Positions 34,521-64,000 of a DNA stretch of 64,000 nt are shown in pieces. The stretch's first letter is position 1. Each line of letters starts with the position of its first letter. Origin of the DNA: Cristatella mucedo. Lineage: Eukaryota > Bryozoa > Phylactolaemata > Cristatellidae. A program made the translations under genes and the position numbers. The stretch is from positions 3,508,501 through 3,572,500 of the forward strand of contig WPIO01000020.1 of NCBI GenBank assembly GCA_009760855.2, in the 5' to 3' direction. Below the pieces are notes generated by a model. That model was not told the DNA's origin. It saw only the letters and a list, made by a program, of their open reading frames with translations, and did no database searches.

Positions 34521-35618
34521 GTAATATAAGTCCTCTCAATTCGCCATGAACAACGCTAGCTTGCTGCACCCCAAACGTTACACTTTGATAGCACGAGCGC
34601 TTTACAAGCCGTGTCGCCACTGTCAGCAATAAACGCAACTTTGAACGTTTGGCCGAGAACCACAGCAGTCAATGTATATTTGCATGCTATTGGGTATCAG
34701 CCATCTCCAAAAGTGCCGCAAATTCCTGCAACCCGATCACCCTTACAACCGCTTAGCATCTGTCCTTAGTCTCTAGGTTATAGATTTGGCTTTAAAATCG
34801 GTAATAAAAACCAATGGGAGACTAGGCAGTTTTAGCTCGGAAATCGGTAATCAAAAGACACTAGCAGACTAGGTGCATGCACAAATGCGGTAGACATTTC
34901 AGTTCTCTTGTTTAACCTAGCACGACAGATTTAGTCTTTCATTAGGGCGTTCGATAAGCACATTTAGCTCGCACTTCCGGATTAGTTGGTGTCATCATAA
35001 ATAAAAAGTTCGGCCTGTGGGATGCTAGCAAGACCACGAAGACCTGCATCAGATTTGACTCGGTCGGTTTAAATATCGATCCACACAGCTTTCCTCTGGC
35101 TTGTTCTGGCAGCGATTTTTGACAAAAGACGTCAAATGCTTGCTTCTTGCAAATATCCTTAGAATATGTACTGAGACCGGCACAATTCCATTCCAGTTGG
35201 CCAAAATCTTGCTTCGAGTCGGCATACTATAATGCTTGGCACAACCATCGGTTCAACGTTTAGGGACCGGAAGAGTAGGTTTTAATAACGGTTCGTCTCT
35301 TATGGGGCTAGAAGCTAGTGGTGAAAGCCTGCACGTAAGTAAAAGAACGGTACTTCCTTTCACGGCAGTAAACCGCTTTTTTCTGGACCTGGAACCCCAA
35401 TGTCTTCAGAATTGGTAAGTAAATATGAGTTCTGCATTTTCCTACAATCATGGCTGCCAGTGTGTGCTAAGACCTTAGGCAAGAAATGTTTCTCGGCCCG
35501 ACAGTTGCAGCTGAAGCATAGTTGGCCAACATCCATACAAACAACGTTATGCCTTGCCCTAACTTGTCTGCCGTAAGATTCCACAGGTCTACAACCTGAA
35601 TCTATAGGAGGGAAATGA
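34521..35618. other. intergenic, unannotated
   Basis: Region downstream of both convergent genes. Two short reverse-strand frames near 35.0-35.6 kb have no family I recognise. Confidence 0.4.
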
Positions 35619-35624
35619 TTTATT
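35619..35624 (-). terminator. candidate distal RBM39 poly(A) signal
   Basis: AATAAA on the reverse strand, about 250 nt after the RBM39 stop. Confidence 0.35.
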
Positions 35625-35758
35625 ATCTAAAAAGTAGCCCACTGAGCACACCAGTCTGCCCTGACGTATTCAAGCTGGCAGCGTCTATACTCAGGTCTCG
35701 TGACCACCCGAGAACCGCCAGCTTTTGCTCCGCACGACCACTCACTGGCACTGGCAAC

Positions 35759-35764
35759 TTTATT
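35759..35764 (-). terminator. candidate proximal RBM39 poly(A) signal
   Basis: AATAAA on the reverse strand, about 110 nt after the RBM39 stop codon. Confidence 0.5.
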
Positions 35765-35872
35765 TTAAAATAGTCCGTATGCACAATACCATTGCCTATG
35801 TACACAAAATTTTCACGACTACCAATGGCAGACCAACAACATGCTGGCTGACCACACCACTAGCACTAATGG

Positions 35873-57144
<21,272 letters not shown>

Positions 57145-57299
57145 TTTTAGTGTCAGCGCGGCCTATTGAGTGACTCTGTAATAGCGCTCTTATTTCCATC
57201 AAACAAACTTGGAAGCATGTTCTGAGTCTGGAAGCCTCATATTATTTAATTATATAAGCACACTGCAATTTAAATGAGTGTTTTTATCATAGCCATCGG
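57145..57299 (-). promoter_or_regulatory. upstream region of RBM39
   Basis: Sequence immediately upstream of the RBM39 ATG. No TATA box or GC box stands out. A 5' UTR must lie here, but its start cannot be set. Confidence 0.3.
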
Positions 57300-57738
57300 G
57301 GAACATGGACCAAACTAGCCATACAGGCTTCAGCAGGCGTACTGGATAGGATTGGTCGTAAAGAGGCGCGGTATTGACGCGTCACATAGTCGTATCGAGT
57401 ATACATATTCACAGAATTTATTAAACTAAATTCTAAACTACATAAATTAACCGACGTGTCTCTTCTCCAAAGCAAGCCGCTGAAAGACCCCCAACTCGCT
57501 GCAGTCGCTTCTTAAAGAGCCATCCAAGAGGTGGGTCGCCTAGGACGTAACGCGAGAGAGGCTGTCGGGAGGCCTGCCGCCTGGCACACCCATTTAGTCC
57601 TCTACGATTGGCCTCCCCTGCATGGCCAGGGTTTAACTCTTCCTTTGTTTCTGGGTTAGCTTCTTTCGCGCGGCCGCCCGTACCCCGGGCGATGTGCCCA
57701 AGCCTGTGTAACGAGTGCGTACTTCGGGCATTCGTTAC
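57300..57738 (-). mobile_element. possible LTR, reverse strand
   Basis: On the reverse strand it begins TGTAACGAATGCCCGAAG, a typical LTR start. It has a TTTAAG box (about 57510) and AATAAA near 57420 in the right order for U3-R-U5. The 3' boundary and target duplication could not be found, so the call is tentative. Confidence 0.3.
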
Positions 57739-57879
57739 ACCTGCCACAGGTATCCACTAGGTATCTTTGAAAAAAAGTACTTCAGCCAAGCTGGTTAAAG
57801 CGGTTCCGACGACAACGCGTCTAGGCGACTGCAATTCCCTACATTCACGACACCCGGCCTGAGCCCTTAATCGTCTGCT

Positions 57880-58615
57880 ACTGGAGCAACACTCGTCACC
57901 TCGTCCGGTCTCTGTCGTCAGTGGAGAAGTTGCCGCAGCACACCCCTTTTTTTCCGAGTTTCACTGGCTCCCTAACAAGCATCAAATCGACTTCAAGGTC
58001 TTCACGGCTGACATGTCGTCTCATTCGCTGGCACCAGCCTTCCCATCGGGCCTCCTTGCTCCTCCGGTACGCTCTCGCTCCAGCCGCTCTACGGTTGCCT
58101 GTCACCTCGACGTTTCTTGGACTAAATTGACATCTTTGGGAGGATCGGTCCTTCAGTTCCTATGCACCGAAAGCCCGGAACTCGATTCCGGCAGCTATCA
58201 CCACCTGCCATGACTTCGAGTCTTGTAAGTCTCAGCTAAAGACGCCTCTGCTGTTCCCTTCAGCTGGCTCAGCACTACCTGAGCGCCGGCGAACTTGTTT
58301 TCTGTTTTTGTGCGCTTTGCATGCATACCCGTGCACGATTCAGCTTTTCATTCATTCTTTTTATTCATAATTCATGCATGCTACTGACCCGGGGTCCCAA
58401 CTAACCGATGGCCTTGAGTGCTTTCCCGTGTGCTTTTGCGTGGTGATAGTACTTGTGTGTTTTTGCATGCTTTTGTAAGCATGATGAGGCGAAAGTCACT
58501 AACCCTCGGTTATTGATTCTTCTGCAGCGAGTTCCAAAGTACCTGGATGGAGTTTTGGTGCTCCTGGAGCGCTATTACAAACGACCCAGTGCTCTCATTA
58601 TTATCATTCTTCGGG
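57880..58615 (+). mobile_element. third L2-like LINE (LINE-C) 3' part
   Basis: Translation in broken frames gives a family-type 'HWLPNKHQIDFKV' equivalent and a [13 protein letters not shown]-like C-terminus. The 3' end has a CCTGGATGGAGTTTTGG tail related to, but different from, LINE-A, then ATTATTATCATT. Many disruptions. Confidence 0.6.
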
Positions 58616-58767
58616 ACCAGCTATTGAGACCAAGCCTCGCCAGTAGCCCATGGGGCCGAATAAAGATAGTACTGGCTTGGCCTGGTTCTGTCAAGATTTA
58701 GATTATTAAGCCTCTACAGCTGGCGGTGAATGTGGTCGAAAGGGATCAACAAACACAATAGATTCAG

Positions 58768-59055
58768 CCTTGTCTCCTTTGTTGAAGGAGCGTCAATGGC
58801 ACTGGGTTGATCGACGGCGACAAAGCAAAGTTTTTAGGCTGACCCACAGGGCCTGCCCTGACTTGGCTCGTTCGTACCGAGCTGAACTGCTGCATCTGCT
58901 TCAGCCTCCTCCTACCCTCGGGTCCTCTATGGACAAGCAATTGGCCATTCAATTATTCCTCAAAAATGCCGTTGGCAAAGAAGCTTCTGTTCTGCAGGTC
59001 ATTGACTATGGAGCTCGCTTGACTAAGTCCTACATAACGGCATCGTCTCTCCTCT
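58768..59055 (+). mobile_element. LINE-B-like ORF fragment
   Basis: Open 95-codon piece, 'VFRLTHRACPDLARSYRAEL' followed by 'LLQPPPTLGSSMDKQLA', matching the C-terminal zone of LINE-B (compare 13.5 kb) but truncated at both ends. Confidence 0.65.
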
Positions 59056-59136
59056 GACCGAATGGAGCACATCTTTCCAGCCGTCCTCCTTCGCCACTTC
59101 CATGCAACCGTATTTCTTGGCTTCCCTTCTAACTAG

Positions 59137-59405
59137 CGTAATGTATCTCCGTCTGCAGCTCCACAAAGCCACAAAGACTATGTGGGTGTTACGCAGGAGA
59201 CTTTTGTATAGCGAACTCATAGCCTAATCGGCTTTCGGTACGCATTCGGTAGCCAACAGACTTCATCTCACGAAACAAAGAGAACGTAAGAAACATAGCA
59301 GAGTCAGGAGAGCAGTTGAGGTAGTGAGTGGCATGGAAGTAGCAGCTCAGGACCGCTGGAAACGATAAGCCATAGTCAGCAGCAGGAGAGCAGTTGTCGT
59401 TGAGT
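59137..59405 (-). mobile_element. LINE-B 3' UTR, reverse
   Basis: TAATGTATCTCCGTCTGCAG terminus, GGTGTTACGCAGGAG, CGGCTTTCGGTACGCATTC and the rest of the 3' UTR. Confidence 0.8.
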
Positions 59406-59409
59406 AAAC

Positions 59410-59545
59410 TAAGCAGTGATCCTCACTTTCATATTGCTTTCACGACATTGAGTCTGTTAGCTTCCGGATGTGCACCGAAGGCCGCTTAGGCTTTGACTGC
59501 TCTATATTGAGTGACAGACGGAGAGACATACCGACAGCTGCCAGC
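59410..59545 (+). mobile_element. LINE-B 3' UTR, forward, diverged
   Basis: Forward-strand counterpart (GCACCGAAGGCCGCTTAGGC, ACAGACGGAGAGACAT), tail-to-tail with the previous fragment. Confidence 0.6.
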
Positions 59546-60000
59546 AGCGACCTAACGATATCAATACCTTAGGGGTTATAAGGAAGGTTTTACATGCACT
59601 ACTTGCCAGTGTATAGCGTCGACAGAAAAAAAAGGTGCACAGAAGACCATCACGATGTCCCAACGTTACCAGCGCTTACTCAATTAAGGCAGCTCACTCC
59701 ACCGTCGCCAAGGACGTGTGGAGCGGGCTGGGTGAATCTGAAGCCCAGTCCGTAACTCTGACTGAAGAAGGGGCACCCAACCGTAGCTACAGCCAGCCCC
59801 TCCCTGCCGAGGACCCCCCCCCCAGCCTTACCGAGGATCGCCCCCCCCCCCGGCCACAGCGCTCCCTCTGGGGGCTCAGCAGCCCCGCCCGGGTGGCTAC
59901 CGGGATTCTAGATGGGGGCTATCGGACTTAAGGAGCCTCTCTACAGCCTGCATTCGGTGCGAAGCTTTAAAGCTTTAATGCACGTTCGCAGAGAAAGGCT
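59546..60000. other. unannotated, poly-C rich
   Basis: Proline-rich open frame (59635-59931) crosses two poly-C runs. No domain, and composition alone explains it. Confidence 0.4.
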
Positions 60001-60450
60001 CTCCATTTTCTTTCGTTGGGGCCACTGTAGCTCATCTGAGAGAAGAGCGCTCGGCGGGTGGGGGAGTTCCAGGCACTCCTAACATGGGTAGCAGCCTCTT
60101 GTTAGGCGGTTACCAAAAATGTTCGGCGAACACTCAGTGCTAAGATGCAGGCACTGCCCCGAATGGAGTGCAGAATCTTTTAAGAGGACCTGAAGAGCCC
60201 TTCTGGACTGCGCTCCTTCAGCTCGCAGAATGAGAGTCTACCTCCACAGAAGAGTCAACCCTTTCGCGAAAGACAAGTTACACAATACTCGTTTGCCGGA
60301 CGAATGAACGCAGCAGCCACGAGCCACGGCTTTGCGCACAGCTCCAGTGTCTTTCTCAATCAAGTTTAAGCCACCAGATCGAGCGGTAAAAAGGCATTCT
60401 GCGAGTCGCCTCTTTATCCTTAGAATAAAGATTTCACGGGGCTGCGGGAC
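60001..60450 (-). mobile_element. degraded L2-like LINE C-terminal fragment
   Basis: The reverse translation includes a HVRSAWNSP motif, reminiscent of 'RAWNSLP' in L2/CR1 ORFs. Strongly degraded; family not assigned. Confidence 0.4.
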
Positions 60451-60594
60451 GTCAGGTGTCAAGTCAGGCAGGGTGTGGAATTGATTGCATTGCAAGCCGG
60501 CCTGTGCTGACCTTTGGCCTCGATGGTTTGCTGACCTTTGGCCTCAGTCGTTCTGTTGCTTCTGCTGCTTCTGCTGCCGCCAAGCAGAGCTTGG

Positions 60595-60710
60595 GCTTCT
60601 ATCCACTAACCATTCGATCTTGCTTTCTTTGCACCAAATGCAAAGTCCCTAGACAGAGACTGAGTTCTCTGATGGCGCTCTATCAAATGTATTATTATTA
60701 TTATAAAAAC
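60595..60710 (+). mobile_element. LINE-A 3' end, diverged
   Basis: AAATGCAAAGTCCCTAGACA, CTGAGTTCTCTGATGGCGC and an ATT tail. Confidence 0.75.
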
Positions 60711-60853
60711 CCTGCCTGCGGTGAATAAATTACTTGAAAATGTGTTTTTTGTAAATCAGTTCTTTAGGGTGCTAACAAAAATGGCCTGCATGTACTAACC
60801 AAAGTCGCATAATAATTATGACTCTTCCTCGTAATTTTTGGTTATTCTAACCC

Positions 60854-62532
60854 GAGGACCCACAGGGGGCCGAATGAACCATATCGGCTAAGCCTTTAGC
60901 CTCTTCCTCACTCTCCTCACCATTCCCCCCCCCCCCGGAAGCCTTGGTACCGGGCTTACAAAGTGGGTCGACCAGGCTTAGACAGCGGCTCTAGAGGCCA
61001 CTCTAGAGTAAAGACAGAAAGTCTTAAGAACCTTAATTTTTCATATGACGCTGTTGATTGCCATGCATTACCACGAGATTGAAAGCGCACATTGTATGTG
61101 GGCGCTCATCTCACCCAGGCAAATGGCATATGAAATGAGAATGTATGCTTCTAGAAGCCAATTTCTGATACATCTGAGACTTATTTTGGTATTGGCCCCG
61201 GCCATTGCTGCCAATTGCCTTGCATTGCCCGGTCATTAGGGTTTATTGTCTTAAAATTAATGTGTACACTTTGAAAGCAGCGAGTGTTATATGCAGTGAG
61301 AATTGTAGCTTCATGCAGCCAATTTATCATCGAATTTTGGTAGATTGTAGTGGGTCGTGAGGCTTTGGGCTGAGCCATTGCTGTCGATTGCCGGGCATTG
61401 CCTGAAAGTGTATTGTATTGATGAGTGCAATGGATTCAAATCATGTGCTTACTCTATAAGCACAGTTTGCTTTAATACGTACTCAAAAGTGGAGTGATGA
61501 TAGATCGATATTTGGTGTTTTTTAGCCGAATGCAGTACATTGCTGCTTTGTCGTGGGCCATTGCAATCAAATACCGCGAATTGCATGTGAATGCCCGAGG
61601 CACTCGTAGTGAAACTGTGCGAGTACACTATAAGCAAAATGTGCAATCAAAATAGAGTTTCATGTACACGATTTGTTATCGTTTTGCGGCGGATTGCAAT
61701 TAAATGCGGCAGATTTGCCGTATAGGACCGGGTCGTTGCAGTTGATTGCTGGGCATTGTCTGAGAACGCGAATGCGAAACGACGAAAATTTCTATGGGTA
61801 CATTTTAATAAAAAATAATGATAAATAATCTGATTTGACAGCCTCATTTGTATAGCGGCAGATGAGCCTCAACGGCTATCACCACCGCTTGCAGTTGGCA
61901 GAAAACAATTGTTCACTGCAGGATTCGAACCCACGACCTCGGTCGTGAAGAGCGACTACCTTATCTCCTCGGTTATCACGGCCCTAAATTTTGAACTGGT
62001 TCTGATATTATATGCAATTTAAATCGGAGCTTTGTGTGTAAGATTTGAGGATGATTTGCAATGGATTAGAGCGGATTTTTGTTTTTGCCCCGGCCATTTT
62101 GGACGATCGCCGTTCTTTGCCATAGTTCGCCGATGCACAGTGGCTTGAATTTACGTAGATTTGTATTTAACCCACAGTGTGCTTTAATATGCAATAGCAA
62201 CTGTATTGCGGTAGATACCAGTGGATCGTGGTATTTCCCAGGCAGTTGCAGTCGATTGCAGCAAATTGGACGAGAACGCCCGTGTTGTTTCTCGTGATAT
62301 TTTGTGAATACAGCTGTCACAGAGAGCACTGTGATATGTCGAAGCTTCATCTGGAAAAAAAAATGGTCTGAAGTCTTTCCTCTAGAGTCGCCTCAAGAGC
62401 CTCTTTCTAAGCCAGAGTCGACTCACCTTGGAAGCCTGATACCAAACCAAAAAGGGTTATGAGGTTCCGGGGAAGTGAGGAAGGGGCTAAAGGTTAAATA
62501 GACATTGCTCATTCGGCCCCTTTAGAGCCCCT
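60854..62532. mobile_element. 1.7-kb TIR element with tandem-repeat core
   Basis: Arms at 60854-61030 and 62365-62532 are inverted copies: GGGGCCGAATGA, CCTTTAGCC, CTTCCTCACT, GGCTTA and the CTCTAGAG.AAAGAC block match in order when one arm is reverse-complemented. The core has seven degenerate copies of a GATTGC..GGCATTGCC landmark near 61052, 61207, 61381, 61560, 61740, 62098 and 62245, a spacing of about 150-185 bp once the SINE-2 at 61822-61985 is subtracted. No transposase is present. It looks non-autonomous; class unknown. Confidence 0.65.
61822..61985 (-). mobile_element. SINE-2, near full-length
   Basis: Best reverse copy: TGATTTGACAGCCTC tail, AACGGCTATCACCACCGC body, B box GGATTCGAACCC, A-box-like GAGATAAGG and the head end GGTTATCACGGCC. 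It is inserted in the tandem core of the TIR element. Confidence 0.85.
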
Positions 62533-62889
62533 CTAAATACAATTTTTAACAGTATTAGTCCCCTCTGGACATGAAAAACACTTCTGTAGTCACTGCTGCA
62601 CTCGTATTACCCAATGTATTAGCCAAATTAGAGGACATACGACATGTAAGACATTACAAATATCATACTATCGTTATTGTACATTTAAATGCACATGCAC
62701 AGTTCTTGCAAACAACTACTAGCCTATGAAAATAGGCTAGTAGTTCGGTGATGAAGCAATAAAGATGAAGAGGTGCACTGCACATCAAAGGAGAGCAAGG
62801 TTGCTGCTCCTCTAAAGACCCAAATTCAGTTGGAGTGTCTTCAGGTGGTGCAGTATCTTGAACAGGTGCGTCGTTATCTTCTTAATGAT

Positions 62890-63285
62890 AATAATAATAA
62901 TGCACTTGATAAAGCGCCCTCAGAGAACTCAATCTCTTTCTAGGCGCTTTACATTTGCTGCAAAGGGAAATGCAATTGAATGATGAGTAATATCATGCTT
63001 GATAAACAAACAAAATGAATAACATGGTTAGGGGTGACATGCACAGGGTCAGCATGCAAGTGTGGTTAGTGGCAGCATGCACAGTGTCAGCATGCATAAG
63101 CACATCAAGGATGAATCACAGGGACCCACTAAATGCTGTCCTAAATAGGTGTGTTTCCAAGTTCTTTTTAAACGTGGTCAAGTCCGGGGATGTTCTGACG
63201 CAAGTCGGGAGGGAGTTTCTGGCTTTGGGAGCATGCTAACTAAATGCGCGGTCTCCAAAGGATTTGAGGTTTGTACGAGGTTCTT
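62890..63285 (-). mobile_element. LINE-A 3' part
   Basis: Reverse: AAT tail, 3' UTR and C-terminal ORF back to the '[10 protein letters not shown]' codons, truncated at about 63285. Confidence 0.9.
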
Positions 63286-63850
63286 CCGCGTTCTATACGC
63301 ACAGTAATTTTTATTTGAATTTTAATACAGGGGTGAACCTAGCTTAAACGCCACATGTACGTAAGCGTCGAGAAATGTCTTCTTGTCTGGCTGAATCTGC
63401 CGCAATTTACTCGCGTACGTCCCTGTCCGACAGCTTCATCGCAGTTGTGGTTTTGGTCCTAGCGACTCACTGTAGTGTGTCTATAAGCGCCGCAGTATTC
63501 ACCTGTTGTTTACTACGATCGCCGAGCCTTCCAGCCTTACTTTTAATTCAATGCCAGTGCATCCGGCATTTGCACAATGCGCCTAGTCACTGATACTTCG
63601 GTGGTGGACATAGCAAGAGAAATGAAGTTGCGATTGACTATATGCTGAGGAATAAGTTCAACACTTTGAAGTTGTTGGGATCGCTCATTTGGATCTCAAA
63701 TCGAGGCGGTGCCTCGGCTTGCGAGTGTCTCGACGTACGAGCGTTTCGAGACACGAGCTGTCGTCTCAGCCGACGACTCTTGGCTTTGAGTTGCGAGATA
63801 AAATTCGGGTTACGAGCATTAGATGTAACGTAATCTATGTCTGTAATGTC
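63286..63850. other. unannotated, with CGAG-rich segment
   Basis: 63690-63815 has repeated TACGAGC/TTCGAGA/TGCGAG-type motifs, reminiscent of DNA-transposon ends, but no partner end is in the window. No gene supported. Confidence 0.3.
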
Positions 63851-63854
63851 TGTA

Positions 63855-64000
63855 GCTTCACAGCGACTAAGTCGGCGATATCCTTTCTGGAGCACCTCTC
63901 GACGCGTCTACATAGTACCGCTGGCACTTAGCGCTGAACTGAGTTAGGTCCTAGCTCAGTGTGAGATGTCAGAGGGCAGATGTAGGCTTCGTTGAGTCCA
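63855..64000 (+). mobile_element. LINE-A-like RT fragment at window edge
   Basis: Translation 'FLEHLSTRLHSTAGT' and the following GGTCCTAGCTCAGTGTGAGA match the '[26 protein letters not shown]' coding zone of LINE-A, strongly diverged. It continues beyond the window. Confidence 0.6.

Noticed and set aside
34125-34529. 134-codon forward frame
   Set aside because: It falls in the right inverted arm; the left arm does not keep the frame and no domain is visible.
57433-57747. 104-codon reverse frame
   Set aside because: No recognisable domain, and it overlaps the LTR-like segment.
61822-61985. Possible tRNA gene
   Set aside because: A and B boxes are present, but acceptor-stem pairing is absent and a repeated SINE body follows. 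It is a SINE head.

Overview
The window is nuclear DNA of an animal. It has spliced genes with GT-AG introns, L2/CR1-type non-LTR retrotransposons, two tRNA-derived SINE families and long microsatellites. I cannot place the lineage below 'metazoan, probably an invertebrate': both host proteins are too conserved to decide, and I recognise the repeat types but not the exact families.

Two host genes can be rebuilt exon by exon. APRT (adenine phosphoribosyltransferase) is on the + strand from 9412 to 26496, in four coding exons giving 179 residues. RBM39/CAPER (an SR-like splicing factor) is on the - strand from 57144 down to 35873, in ten firm coding exons plus one 21-nt micro-exon, giving about 574 residues. 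The genes converge and their 3' ends lie about 9 kb apart. Both reading frames stay open across every junction. A CpG- and GC-box-rich segment near 3.5-3.9 kb may be the promoter and first exon of a third, unidentified secreted or membrane protein.

Layout. 0-9 kb: LINE-B and LINE-A fragments, a tandem palindromic minisatellite at 2.1-2.4 kb and the possible first exon. 9.4-26.5 kb: APRT. Its first intron holds an hAT-type transposase relic, and its 10-kb third intron holds an old LINE-A copy split by two younger LINE-A insertions with visible target-site duplications. 26.5-35.8 kb: intergenic, with SINEs, a long (CT)n tract, a MITE-like element, and a 3.3-kb pair of inverted ~700-bp arms enclosing a 1.3-kb solo LTR. 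35.9-57.1 kb: RBM39, whose introns carry a pogo-like element with intact terminal repeats, a Tc1/mariner relic, two (AT)n tracts and many LINE-A 3' ends. 57.1-64 kb: a possible LTR, more LINE debris, and a 1.7-kb element with ~165-bp terminal inverted repeats around a ~175-bp degenerate tandem array.

How the parts relate. The 3' tail of the dominant LINE (LINE-A: CGCCTAGAAAGAGATT, then a GCGCTTTATCA-like stretch, then (ATT)n) is shared by one SINE family. That is the signature of a SINE moved by its partner LINE. No microbial operon, CRISPR array or phage module is present. The most novel candidates are repeat structures, not a new gene system.
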